This document shows positions 12,201 to 21,572 of a stretch of 64,000 nucleotides of DNA, one piece after another (position 1 is the first letter of the stretch; the number at the start of each line of letters is the position of its first letter). The translations under genes were made by a program, and so were the position numbers. Source of the stretch: Rebecca billardiae RCC1528. Taxonomy: Eukaryota; Haptophyta. The notes beneath the pieces are model-generated. The model had not been told where the DNA came from, made no database searches, and saw nothing but the letters and a program-made list of their open reading frames with translations. The stretch lies in contig OZ251249.1 in assembly GCA_965240325.2 (NCBI GenBank), forward strand, positions 310,001 through 374,000, given 5' to 3'.

Positions 12201-13156
12201 CGCACATCGCGGCGGCTTCTCAGCATCCCAAGTCCTCAGTGCACCCATCCTAGGCCTGCTGGTCGATGATTGGTACCAACCCCCACCAAACACGCCCTCT
12301 CGGAAGTCGCCAATCGCTCACATGGCTCCCCGAGAGCCCGGGGCTGGCTGTCGTGCGTTCTCACGAGCAGCTTGCGCACAGCCCAAATGTCACCTTCACG
12401 GTGCGTTGAGCTGCTCAAGATGGCGGGAGCGTCAAGAGCATGCCCGTGCACGACACTGACCCATGCCTCCCGTCGCCTGACCCGCATGTGGCAAAAACTG
12501 ACCCTGCTCGAAGGCACGGGTCGAACACCCGCCGATCGATTCAAGTTGTCTGTACGCGTCTAGCCGGGCGAGAGTCAAACATGCGGGCACGTGCCAGGCG
12601 GGGGATGTGTGACCACGGATCCCATCCGTGAGCACGCGCAAAGCGCTGGAGTGTGCGATAGGTGTTGGCTGTGGTCTACCCGACACACGGCGGCTCGGTC
12701 GCGCTGGAGAGGCGCTCCGACATCGTCGGGAGCGTTCAGATCGGACCTCGGCCGGCGGCCCGGCGATTTTCCCGAGCCGCGCCCCGCGCGAAAAGAAATC
12801 AGGCCAGAAAACCCGGCGGTAAATGTTAAAAGACCGCTGGAAAATCGCCAGGGACCCACCTACGCTACGGCCGCGCGTTGGACGGACAGCATATGCCGAC
12901 GGAGGGTGCACCGCGGGCCCCTAACTACGTTGGTTCTACGGAAGGACCGCGGGACGCGGTCATTATGTTCGTCATCAGCAGCGGCAGCAGTGCCTACACT
13001 ATTACGACGACATCATCACGGGACGGAACTACACGGACGAGCCTGCATGCGCGCGCGCAGTCGCGCACCGCATCGACGCATCGTCGTGATCGTCGTCGTC
13101 CGGCGGTGGCGCGGCGGCATCCGGTCCGGCGGGTCCGGTCATCGTCGCGGTCGTGC
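9233..13156. other. Long intergenic region without a supportable gene
   Basis: Open frames here are short, overlap in several frames and show no domain, so I call no gene. The region holds a diverged direct repeat (10100-10835, listed separately), an AT-richer patch (about 11160-11400) and moderately GC-rich unique sequence. A short Pro-rich stretch (about 11508-11660), followed in another frame by a small Ala-rich open frame near 11662-11800, could be a decayed gene or element. That is too weak to name. Confidence 0.5.
10100..10835. repeat. Diverged direct duplication, offset about 414 bp
   Basis: The 24-bp stretch at 10121-10144 recurs at 10535-10558 with two differences. A second matching pair is CCTACGGCG..CTGCAG at about 10326 and 10741. 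The common offset of 414-415 bp means that a unit of roughly 300-400 bp was duplicated and has since diverged by substitutions and indels. Function is unknown. Confidence 0.6.
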
Positions 13157-15076
13157 TCAACTGCCGCCCGGCGAGTAGTTCTGCTGCTGCGCCGACGACA
13201 GCAGCTTGTGAGCACACTGTGGCTGCCGATGGTGCAGCTCCGGCGTCGGCTCGGCGGCGGCGGCGGCGCGGCCCTGGCCCAGCGCCGCCAAGGACAGTCG
13301 GCCGTCCGCGCCGGGCGGCTCGCGGCGCACGAGCGCGCGCTTGGGCGAGCCATCCCACGCGACGCTGCGCCGCCGCTCGTCGGCCGCCGAGCTGATCTGC
13401 GCCGACGCGGCGAGCACCTCGCACAGATGCTGCGAGAGCGCGTGGTCCACCGCGGCGCCCAGCGCGGCGACGACGGACGACTGCCGTGGAGGCGGTGTCG
13501 GCGGCGGTACCGCCGCCGCGCGCGCCGCGCCCGCGCCGCGCCGCGCGCGCGCCGCCTCCGGCTGCGGCGGCCCGGAGATGTCGAGCGCGCGGCACGCCAC
13601 GAACGCCGCCGCGGGCGCAAGCGATGGCGCGGGCGGCAGCGCCGCCGCCGCCTCCGACTCGCCCTCCGCATACCCGTCGCAGTCCGGGTCGGCAACTGCC
13701 GGCGCGCCCGCCAAGCCCACGCCGAGCCCGAGCAGCGAGCCGCCGGCCGCGTGCGCCGCGCGCAGGTGCGCGGCGTGCAGCTCGAGCGCGCACCGGTCCG
13801 TCAGCAGCGCGGTGGTGTCCGCCTGCAGCCCGACGAAGCGCGCCAGCCGGCCGCGCGCGTCGAGGAGAGGCGCAAAGTGCAGCAGCATCAGAAAGGCCGA
13901 GCCGTCGCGCCGGTAGTTGAGCAGCTCGGCCGTGCACGGCTGCGGCGGCCGGACGGGCCGAGTTGGGCCCGGACTCGCGCCCGCGCGGCTGCTGCACGGC
14001 TGCTGCTGCCGCGCCGCGCCGGGCAGGTGCGCGTGGTGCACGGCCGCGTCCGCCAGCTGCGCCTGCCGGAGCGCCGCGTCCGCCAGGTGCGCGTGGTGCA
14101 CGGCCCGGCTCACTTCCTTCACCTTGGAGCAGTCAGTGGCCGGACCCTGGAGAAGCCGGCAGTTTCGCCCGACGAGCTCGGGCAGCGGGTAGCCCGTGAG
14201 CGCGCAGAACGCCTGGGCGGGGCGCGCGCACGCACGAGGAGACGCACGGGGCGGGCGGGCGGAGGAGCGTTGGTGAGTGAGCGGTTGGAAACCGAGAGAG
14301 CGTGGGACCAAAGGACCATCAGTATTTGATGGTCCTTTGGTGGGACCACCAAGTGGGGGGGGCCTGGCTTCGTGCGCGAGCGCGCGCGCGCGCGCTCTGC
14401 GCGACGGGCGGCGACGCACCGGCGAGGCGTGGACGATGGGGTTGTCGTGCTGGTTGGGGTCGGTCACGACGAGCGTGCTGCGCAGCGCCGCGAACGTCTT
14501 TCGCAGCTGCGGCGCGGCGCTCGGCTGCAGCAGCAGCGCCGCCGCCGCCGTCTCCAGCTCAGCCGCCGTCGCGTCGCGCGCGGCGGCGCCGTCGACGAGG
14601 AAGGCGAGGCGCGCGTCGACGGCGGAACCGAGGCGCACGCCATCCGCGGGCACGTGCAACTCGCCCTCACGGCAGGCGGGCGCGCCGGCGGGCGCGCGCG
14701 GCGAGCGGAACGCCACGCGCCGTGCGAACGGCTCGCCCGTGGCGAGTGCGCGCGCGAGCGCGTCCGCCGCGCCGTCCGCGGCGGGTACGACCCAGTCGGA
14801 GAGGCGCTCGCCACAGAGAGTGCCAGGCTCGAGGCCGAGGGCGGTGGCGAACGCCTCGGAGCACTCGCGCACGCTGCCATCCGCCACCTCGAGCACGAGG
14901 AGGCGCGAGCCCACGAGGCGCGCGAGCTGGCCGCAGCGCACGGCGGCCAGCTGGTGGCACAGCAGGTTGTCGACGGAATAGTCGCGACGGATGGTGGGCG
15001 GGGTCTCGTCGTCCTCGGACGCGGGCTCGCGGAGCGCGCACTTGCGCTTGGAGGACTTTCGGCGCGAGCGCGGCAT
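13157..15076 (-). CDS. PAS-LOV photoreceptor-like protein
   Basis: Two exons, 15076-14420 and 14212-13157, join in phase 0 to give about 570 aa. The N-terminus is basic (MPRSRRKSSKRK) and could be a nuclear signal. A PAS-like segment spans residues about 50-165. A LOV domain follows (about 199-350): NPIVHASP at the junction, AFCALTGY, GRNCRLLQ with the FMN-adduct cysteine at Cys237, LLNYRRDGSAF and a final FVGLQADTT strand. These features indicate FMN-based blue-light sensing. No kinase, bZIP or F-box effector is visible; the C-terminal 220 residues are low complexity. Between KVKEVSRAV and CTAELLNY lie about 50 extra residues encoded partly by a 60-bp tandem duplication (14024-14106). This is either a loop insertion or a further intron ending at a CAG whose last base is 13940. 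Confidence 0.8.
   Translation of the reverse strand: MPRSRRKSSKRKCALREPASEDDETPPTIRRDYSVDNLLCHQLAAVRCGQLARLVGSRLLVLEVADGSVRECSEAFATALGLEPGTLCGERLSDWVVPAADGAADALARALATGEPFARRVAFRSPRAPAGAPACREGELHVPADGVRLGSAVDARLAFLVDGAAARDATAAELETAAAALLLQPSAAPQLRKTFAALRSTLVVTDPNQHDNPIVHASPVRRRPSRRARARALAHEARPPPLGGPTKGPSNTDGPLVPRSLGFQPLTHQRSSARPPRASPRACARPAQAFCALTGYPLPELVGRNCRLLQGPATDCSKVKEVSRAVHHAHLADAALRQAQLADAAVHHAHLPGAARQQQPCSSRAGASPGPTRPVRPPQPCTAELLNYRRDGSAFLMLLHFAPLLDARGRLARFVGLQADTTALLTDRCALELHAAHLRAAHAAGGSLLGLGVGLAGAPAVADPDCDGYAEGESEAAAALPPAPSLAPAAAFVACRALDISGPPQPEAARARRGAGAARAAAVPPPTPPPRQSSVVAALGAAVDHALSQHLCEVLAASAQISSAADERRRSVAWDGSPKRALVRREPPGADGRLSLAALGQGRAAAAAEPTPELHHRQPQCAHKLLSSAQQQNYSPGGS
14213..14419 (-). 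other. LOV-gene intron carrying a 15-bp perfect hairpin
   Basis: A 207-nt phase-0 intron (GTGCGT...CAG) interrupts the LOV domain just after NPIVHASP. Inside it, 14307-14321 and 14327-14341 are perfect inverted copies separated by 5 nt. The arm reads ACCAAAGGACCATCA and is AT-richer than its surroundings. It may be a small palindromic insertion or a structured intron element. Confidence 0.75.
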
Positions 15077-16830
15077 CGGCGGTGTGTGCGTGGCGTGGCC
15101 TCGGGGTGCGAACGTCGCGTCGGCGACTCCAGGGCGGCGACTTCAGCAAGCGGGGTTGCGAGGTTGAATCTCCTACGCAGTAGGCTAAAAGGCGAAGCGG
15201 TGTTAGGAGTGCGGAGGCGAGATCCCCTGCTATTCACATCGGTTCAAGACAGGCAGAGCTCGGGGATGGGTTCAGAGTTCGGGTGGCTCAGATAGTATCG
15301 CTAATATCTCGCTCTCTTGCCGCCGTTCGCTCGTAAAACAGGGGTTGTTCAAGCTTTCCGCCCCGCGCAACAAGAATGCATCCTTCCCCGAATCCCAGCA
15401 GGAATCTTGGCTCTTGACATCGGTCGACTTATGAACCATGTATGGAGATTCGATCTCGCTTGGATCTCACCCTGAACTGCTGCACCATTGTCAGTCCATC
15501 ACTTGAACGAACTATATGATATTTCCGAGATTCCATCCGCTTGTACTAGTATGAAACCGCGGGTTGCGGCCTTGGGGGTAATGTAGTTATCGATTGCCCA
15601 GTCTGGAATAACCACGCGACGGAAACGCCGACGACGAGATCGGCCGCGGCGAGCGCGCAAGCGCGCCGAGTCCCGCCGTTGGCAGAGACGAGGCACGCCG
15701 AAGCCTGAGGATCGCCGTCGCAGCGTCGCTGCCAGTGCCACTCAGATTGCCTGTGCGTTGCCCCTACTCTTCCGGCCGCCGCTAAGCCGAGCAGTACCGC
15801 GCGCGGCGGATGGCACGCGGTCAGACTCTCTATCGGGGTTGGCGCTGCGCGTCAACTTGGGACTGGAAACATGTAGTTTAAACACCTGATGGCTCGCGGC
15901 CGGTAGCCCGAGCTCGGAACTTCTGACGCTGCTATGGGCGCAAGCGACGGCGCTCCGGGGGCGCAGCGGCGGGGCTGACTGACGACGCGCGCGCGACGCG
16001 CGTGTGCACGACGGTCTGCGGCGGGTCCCGTGCCGCGGAGTGCGCGCTGCCATGACTGGCCCGTCTGCAGCACCACGCCCCGCGCTGTGAGTGAGAGTGT
16101 GGGCCGCGCCAAAGCCAGAACGGGGACGGCACTCCGCCGGCCTGGCCGTCTGCCGACCAGCCCGCGGCCGCCTGCTGCAGCTCGGGGAATCGCGCGCTCG
16201 CCGCTCGCGCGTCACGGCGGGGCGACGGGGCGGCCCGCTGCCGCCTGCGCGCAAGTGCCGTCCGCCGCACGTGCCGCTTCATCCGCTGACACCGCACGCG
16301 AGCCGCTCGTCGCGTGCAGTGCAGCTCGAGCCCTCCGCCGCCACTCCTGTGCCGGCGCCACGCCTCGCGCTCGTGCTCGAGCTGAGGCGGTTCGTGTCGC
16401 CCGAGCCGGCCGGGGCGGGTTCGCGCACAGGTGAGCCACCTCCCGAAAATAAACAGGTAAAAGTATCATCATACGTATTGTACGTCGTACGGCATACAGG
16501 TACGGCCCTTGATACAGGAATTACCGGCTCAACAATTCAAGACCAGCTAAATTCGATTGAGCTGATTGCCAGATGAATACTGCGCACGAGGATCGGAGCC
16601 GTTCGGTGAGCCGTCGTCCGATCGACGCGGTTTCCCGAGCGGCCTGCGGCTTGCCCCAAACCGCGGCTACCGCGTCTGCCGCGGCGCACTTTCTAGTAGC
16701 CAGGAAAGTCGGAACCACCTTGAACCAAGCGTCCACACGGCGGCTGCATAGTGAACCTTGCAGCTTCGTCATGCGCGGGGGGTGGGGCGAACCGCCCCCG
16801 TGGCACGGCGCGGGCGGGCTCCGCCGGGGC
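15077..16830. other. Divergent intergenic region between LOV and 7TM-TIR genes
   Basis: This region lies upstream of two divergently transcribed genes and should hold both promoters. I see no supported coding sequence, clear core-promoter motif or strong repeat. An in-frame extension of the 7TM-TIR reading frame back to 16573 is open but lacks protein-like character. Confidence 0.5.
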
Positions 16831-19409
16831 ATGGCGCGCAGCGCGGCGGCGCGGCCGAGGCGGCCCGACCCGCGCGCGCGCCGCGCGCGCGCCGCGCGAG
16901 GCCGCGCAGCCCGCCTGCTCGCGCCGGCGCTCGCGCTGCTGCGCGCGCCGGCCGCGGCGCGCGCCGACATGGTCGTCGAGGCTGGCCCGGCGCGACTGCT
17001 CGGGCTGGCGGTGCCCGCCGTGCCGTTCGCGTTCTCGCGGCAGTCGTACGAGCTGCGCGCGCCGCTCCTCTTCACGCGCGAGCCCGACTGGGACTTCTCC
17101 ACCTGCCCGCCCGCCTACCGCGGCGCGCGGCCGCTCGCGGGCGCGATCGTTGTGACCGAGCGCGGCGGCGACAACGCGTGCTCGTTCGAGATGAACGCGC
17201 GGGCGGTGGGCGAGGCGGGCGGCGTGGCGTGGGCGCCGTGGTACGAGGTGGCCGCGATCCTCGACGGCACGCCCGGCCTCTGGGCCAACGCCTGGCGCGA
17301 GGGCGACACGCGCGGGCCGACAGCGGCTGTCGGCTTCACGTGGTCGTCGCGCGCGGCGCAGCCGATCGCGCACGCCGCGCGGCGCGGCGAGGAGGTGGTG
17401 GTGGCGCTCACGCCGTCGGCGAACGAGTGGGAGGCGATGTGGGCCTCGCCCGCCTGGCACCTCTGGGCCGCGCTCCTCGCCACCTACGCCCTCGCCGTCG
17501 TCGAGCTCGCAGGCGCGCAGCTGTACGCGTTTGTGCGCGCAGACGGCGGATTCCTGCCAAAGTCGATCGCGCACTCGCTGCTGCTGATCGAGATGGTGCT
17601 CAACCTGCAGCGCGCGCTGTTCTTCGCGGTGGACCCGCTGCTCTCGCGCGGCCTCGCCTCGCGCCCCGTCGCCGTCGTCCTCCTCACCCAGTCCTACTCG
17701 TTCGGCGCGCTCACCACCGGGCTGTTTCTTCTCTACTTTGTGGACGCGGCGAGTTCTCGCGGTGTGGCCTCGCTCGTGCTCACGACGCGCGTGGCGCGGC
17801 GCGCGCTGCTCGCGCTGTGCGTGGTCGCGGTGGTGCTCGACCTGCTGATCGGCGCGGTGGTGGTGCTGCGCTTCTCCGAGCTCGTCGCGCCCGCCAAGGT
17901 CGCCATCTCGCTGATCGCGCTGCCGGCGCTGCTGCTTGCGCTCAGCGCGCACGCGGAGCGCACGGCGCGCCGCTCGCTGCCGCGGCTGCCGCAGGCGCTG
18001 CTCGAGCGGCTGATGCGGCGGATGCGCATGAGCATCGCGCTCTCGGCGGCGGCGCTCGCCGCGGGCGGCTGCGCCGTCTGGGGCCTGCAGGCGCCGTACC
18101 GCGCGCTCGTCGTCTTCGGCGCGCTCTTCGGCGCGCTCACCGGTTGCTCCTACACGCAGGTCTCGGCCTTCAAGCCGCTCGCCTGCGCTGTGCCCGCGGG
18201 CCCGCTGCGCCTCACGTGGCTCGGCGTGGCGAGCGGCGCGCGCGCGCTCGCGCGCGCGAGCGGCGCGCACGCGCTGCTCCGCCGGTGCGCGTGCTTGCGC
18301 GCGTGCGCGCGCGCCGCGCTCTGCTCCGCCGCCGACGAGGCGGAGGCGGGCGCCTCCGTCTCGCCGGCCGGCACCGGCACGGCGACCGCGTCGCCGGCGT
18401 CGCAGCCCGGCTCAGAGCACCGCGGCGCGGCGGCGGCGCATCGGCCGCCGGTGCGGTACCTCCCGCCGCCGAAGCGCGTGCTGCTCGGCGTGCGTCCGGG
18501 CTACCTCCGCGCGTGGGCCGAGGCGCAGGCCATCCCGCCCACCGCTTCCTCCTACGACGTCTCACGGCATGTGTCGACGCACACGCGCGCCAACGACACC
18601 AGTCTCGTGAGCGCGCACGCGCACGTGCTCGGCGCCGACGGGCTGCCGGTGGTGGGCACGGCGACGCTGGTGCGCGCCGCCGCGCGCCGCGCCGCGCGCG
18701 AGGGCCGCGCCGTGCTGCCGCCCCGCCGCTGCCTGCCCGCGCCCCCTTCCCTCCGCCGCATCCGCCGCCGCGCGGCTCACGTGGCGCGCCCGCGCGCCCC
18801 GCGCGCCGCCGCGCGCGCGCGCGCGCGCCACCCGCGCCGTCCCGCGCTGCGCTGCGCTCTGGCCTGCCACAGTTCATCTCGCACGCGCACGGCTGCGGCT
18901 TCTGGCGCATGCTCGACGCGGTGGAGCAGTACCTCGCGCAGCACAAGCTGGGCCCGCGCGGCGCGTACGTCTGGCTCGACTCCTGGTCCCTCAAGCAGCA
19001 CCGCCAGTCTGAGGAGGTGGCCTTCATTCCAGCGGTCGAGCAAAGTATCGGCCATGCGGTTTTGGTGCTCGACCCGTGGGACGCGCCGCTGGCGTTCACG
19101 CGCGCGTGGTGCCTGTTCGAGGTGGTCACCGCGCTGGACGCCGGCGGGCGCTTCGGCGTCAGCCTCCCGCCGGACGAGCGCCTCCGCCTCGTGCGCGCGC
19201 TGCAGGCGGACCGCGCGGGCACGCTGCAGTCTCTGGTGCCATTCAACGTGCGCGACGCGCAGCTGTCCGACGAGGACGACCGCGCGACGCTGCTCTCGCT
19301 CATCCAGCGGCGCTTCGGCGCGCCGGGCACCGACGGCACCGCCGAGGTGAACGAGCGCACCCGCGAGGCCGTGTGGAACGCGCTGGCGGCGTTCAGCTGG
19401 CAGATCTGA
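16831..19409 (+). CDS. Secretory-pathway 7TM protein with PA-like ectodomain and C-terminal TIR-like domain
   Basis: Exons 16831-18669 and 18873-19409 join in phase 0 to give 791 aa. I chose the ATG at 16831 because it directly precedes an Arg-rich then hydrophobic signal sequence; upstream in-frame ATGs (16573, 16771) remain possible. Residues about 95-150 resemble a protease-associated (PA) domain (GAIVVTERGG..CSFE). Seven hydrophobic spans follow between about 210 and 445. A linker leads to a TIR-like domain (614-790): FISHAHG on strand A, VWLDSWSL, AVLVLDPWDAP, then TRAWCLFE with Glu696 where plant TIRs carry the catalytic Glu of WCLxE. Predicted topology places the PA domain outside and TIR inside. 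I know no family with this order. Roles in signalling or NAD cleavage are inference. Confidence 0.75.
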
Positions 19410-19827
19410 CGGCGGGAGGACCGGAGGCAGAGTGCCGAGACGGTCCGCCCGTGCGGGCCGCGGCGGAGCGCCGGCAGGATGGCGGGGCCGCCCGCGGGCC
19501 CGGGCGGGGCGGACGGCTGACGCGTCAGTGGCGTTGTCATTTCGACACTTGCGCCAGTGAAGTCCTGCTCAGTCTCTGTCTCACGTGCGCACTCTCGTCA
19601 GACTTGACTGCCGATTCGTCGACGACACATCACTATCAGTGTCACACCTGCCATCGTCGCGGTGGCGGCGCTTAACTCGTTGGCCGGTCTTTTGATTATT
19701 GAAGCATTATAAGTCTAAGACGACGGGTTATTCATGAAAAGTGCGCGGCTTCGGCCGCCGCGGGCGCGGCGGTGCCGGGTCCGGGACTAGTATTTGTCGA
19801 CCGGCCGCGTGTGTCTGCGGACAGACG
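19410..19827. other. Convergent intergenic spacer
   Basis: This is the shared 3' flank of the 7TM-TIR gene (+) and the PTRHD1-like gene (-). It is unique sequence with a short AT-richer stretch near 19690-19740. No coding signal or repeat is seen. Confidence 0.55.
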
Positions 19828-20370
19828 TCAAGAAGCGCCCGCGGGTGCGCCGGCGTCCGCCGCGGCGGCGTCTGGCGCGGGCGCCGGCGTGCGCCACGTC
19901 GAGAGCTGGCACTTCTTGAAGTGCGGCGCCAGCGCCGACTTGCGCGCCGGCTTGCTCGCGAGCGCGGTGGGAATGTTCTCAGGCTGCTCCACCCACAGCT
20001 TGTGGTCGACGCCGGCCTCGGCGAGGCGGAGGGCGAGGTTGCGGAGCTGCGGCTCGCCCTTGACCTCGAGGACGGCCTTGTGCATGCCGTCTACCGCGCC
20101 CGGCGCGATGTACGCGCGCACGTCCTCGTCGTCGAGGTGCTCTGCGACGGCGGCGAGCGACGCGTGCGCGCCCTGCGCGACCAGCGATCCGAGCGGCCAG
20201 CCTTCCTTCTCCTGCAGGTCGCGGCGCAGCACGACGTACTGGAAGAGGGGGTCGTCTGCGCTCGACATCGACACCGAGCGCGCCACGCGCGGACGAAGCG
20301 CCGCAGGCGCGCGCACGACGGCGGCGGAGGGCCGGACCAACGCGAGGGCGGCGGCCAGACCGGCCCGCAT
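19828..20370 (-). CDS. PTRHD1-type peptidyl-tRNA hydrolase 2-fold protein
   Basis: A single exon of 180 aa. After an N-terminal extension of about 45 residues (hydrophobic then basic, possibly a targeting signal) comes FQYVVLRRDLQ, GWPLGSLVAQGAHAS, a central helical part, then DHKLWVEQPENIPTALA and a C-terminal FKKCQL. The LW-EQPENI-T signature and overall size match PTRHD1, the PTH2-related family found widely in eukaryotes. Whether PTRHD1 proteins cleave peptidyl-tRNA is unsettled in the family. The start at 20370 gives the only compact model; longer in-frame extension upstream would run into the neighbouring gene. The gene is divergent from the carrier gene with 131 bp between start codons. 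Confidence 0.88.
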   Translation of the reverse strand: MRAGLAAALALVRPSAAVVRAPAALRPRVARSVSMSSADDPLFQYVVLRRDLQEKEGWPLGSLVAQGAHASLAAVAEHLDDEDVRAYIAPGAVDGMHKAVLEVKGEPQLRNLALRLAEAGVDHKLWVEQPENIPTALASKPARKSALAPHFKKCQLSTWRTPAPAPDAAAADAGAPAGAS

Positions 20371-20501
20371 CGTTCGGCCCCGAAAGCCCGGTCCGGTGCT
20401 CTGCGCAGGCGGGGCCGTCGTTCCGCGCAGTTCGCGGCTGGCGGGCGCGCGCCGCGCACGCACGGCGCCGGCACGCGAGGTCGCGAGCGCGGGAATCGAG
20501 G
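20371..20501. promoter_or_regulatory. Putative bidirectional promoter
   Basis: Only 131 bp separate the start codons of the PTRHD1-like gene (-) and the carrier gene (+), so both promoters and 5' leaders must share or overlap this segment. It is GC-rich with no TATA-like element. The call rests on gene geometry only. Confidence 0.4.
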
Positions 20502-21572
20502 ATGGCGCGTGTTGCAGGCGCGCTGCGCGCGCTGCTCCTCGCGACGCTCGCCGCGCGCGGGCTGGCGGGCAGCGGCGCGGCGAGCGCGGCGACGACGGTG
20601 GACATGGACCTGCGCAGAGCCATCTCCGGCGCCGCCGCCGGCGCCATCTCCAACGGCCTGCTCCACCCGCTCGACACGGTGAAGACAGTGCGGCAGTCCA
20701 ACCCAAAGGCGTTTCCGGGAACTTTCCGGACGATCCACCGGATCCTCTCGACGGACGGCCCGGGCGCGCTGTACGGCGGGATCGGCACGGCGATGCTCGG
20801 CGCGATGCCCTCGTCCTTCGTCTTCTTCGGCACGTACGAGGCCGTCAAGAGCCGGCTGAGCCGCGCGGCGGGCAACTGCACCGCGCGCACTCGCGCGCAG
20901 ATCCACGTCGCCTCGGCGGCGTGCGGGAACTGCGCGAGCTCGCTGATCTACGTGCCGAAGGAGATGATCAAGCAGCGCCTGCAGGCGGCCAAGGTCGCGC
21001 GCGTGCAGCTCAGCGTCCAGTCCATCGTCACCTCGATCGTACGCGAGCACGGCGTGCGAGGGTTGTACTCAGCGTACACCGCGACCATCTTCCGGAACAT
21101 CCCGACGACGGTGCTCAACTTCCTGATCTACGAGGAGCTGAAGCACCAGCTCGCCGCGCGGCTGGCCGTCACCGACGAGGACTCCTTCCTCAAGTCGTGG
21201 TCCATGGTCTGCGGCGCCATCTCCGGCGCGAGCGCGAGCGTGCTCGTCACCCCGGTCGACGTGTGCAAAACACGACTTGCGACCGGCCAGTACCTGGCGA
21301 GGCTTGGGCTGCGCGGCTCGCTGCTGAAGCTCGCGCGGGAGGAGGGCGTGGGCGGGCTGTTCGCCGGGGCGAAGGCGCGGATGCTCGGCTCCGCGCTCTT
21401 CTCCGCCATCGGCCTCTCGTCGTACGAGGCGTGCAAGCACCTGCTGCGGTGCGACCAGCCGGTCGCGGCCGGCGCCGCCGCGAGCGCCGACTGCGGCGCG
21501 GGCGGCGCCGACGGCAACTGCGGCACCGTTGCGCGCCGCCCGCCGTGGCGGCCACGGCGGTGGACGGACTGA
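20502..21572 (+). CDS. Mitochondrial carrier family protein, SAM-carrier-like
   Basis: A single exon of 356 aa. Three carrier repeats are visible with signature motifs HPLDTVKT (repeat 1), VPKEMIKQRLQ (repeat 2) and TPVDVCKTRL (repeat 3), giving six membrane helices. The second-repeat VP-E-(V/I)KQR motif, the FFGTYE and SSYEACK segments and the order resemble the S-adenosylmethionine carriers (SLC25A26/SAMC). I therefore suggest SAM exchange across an organelle inner membrane, with substrate not proven. The first 29 residues look like a signal peptide (basic start, LLLATLAARGLAG core, small residues). That is odd for a mitochondrial carrier and would fit import into a complex plastid. A Cys/Gly tail of about 40 residues follows repeat 3. 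Confidence 0.88.
   Translation: MARVAGALRALLLATLAARGLAGSGAASAATTVDMDLRRAISGAAAGAISNGLLHPLDTVKTVRQSNPKAFPGTFRTIHRILSTDGPGALYGGIGTAMLGAMPSSFVFFGTYEAVKSRLSRAAGNCTARTRAQIHVASAACGNCASSLIYVPKEMIKQRLQAAKVARVQLSVQSIVTSIVREHGVRGLYSAYTATIFRNIPTTVLNFLIYEELKHQLAARLAVTDEDSFLKSWSMVCGAISGASASVLVTPVDVCKTRLATGQYLARLGLRGSLLKLAREEGVGGLFAGAKARMLGSALFSAIGLSSYEACKHLLRCDQPVAAGAAASADCGAGGADGNCGTVARRPPWRPRRWTD

Noticed and set aside
12510-12545. tRNA-like GGGTCGAACACCC stretch
   Set aside because: No D-arm, anticodon arm or acceptor stem can be folded around it.
11460-12600. Possible decayed retrotransposon or gene (Pro-rich then Ala-rich short frames)
   Set aside because: No reverse transcriptase, integrase, protease or zinc-knuckle motif could be read; frames shift every few tens of codons.
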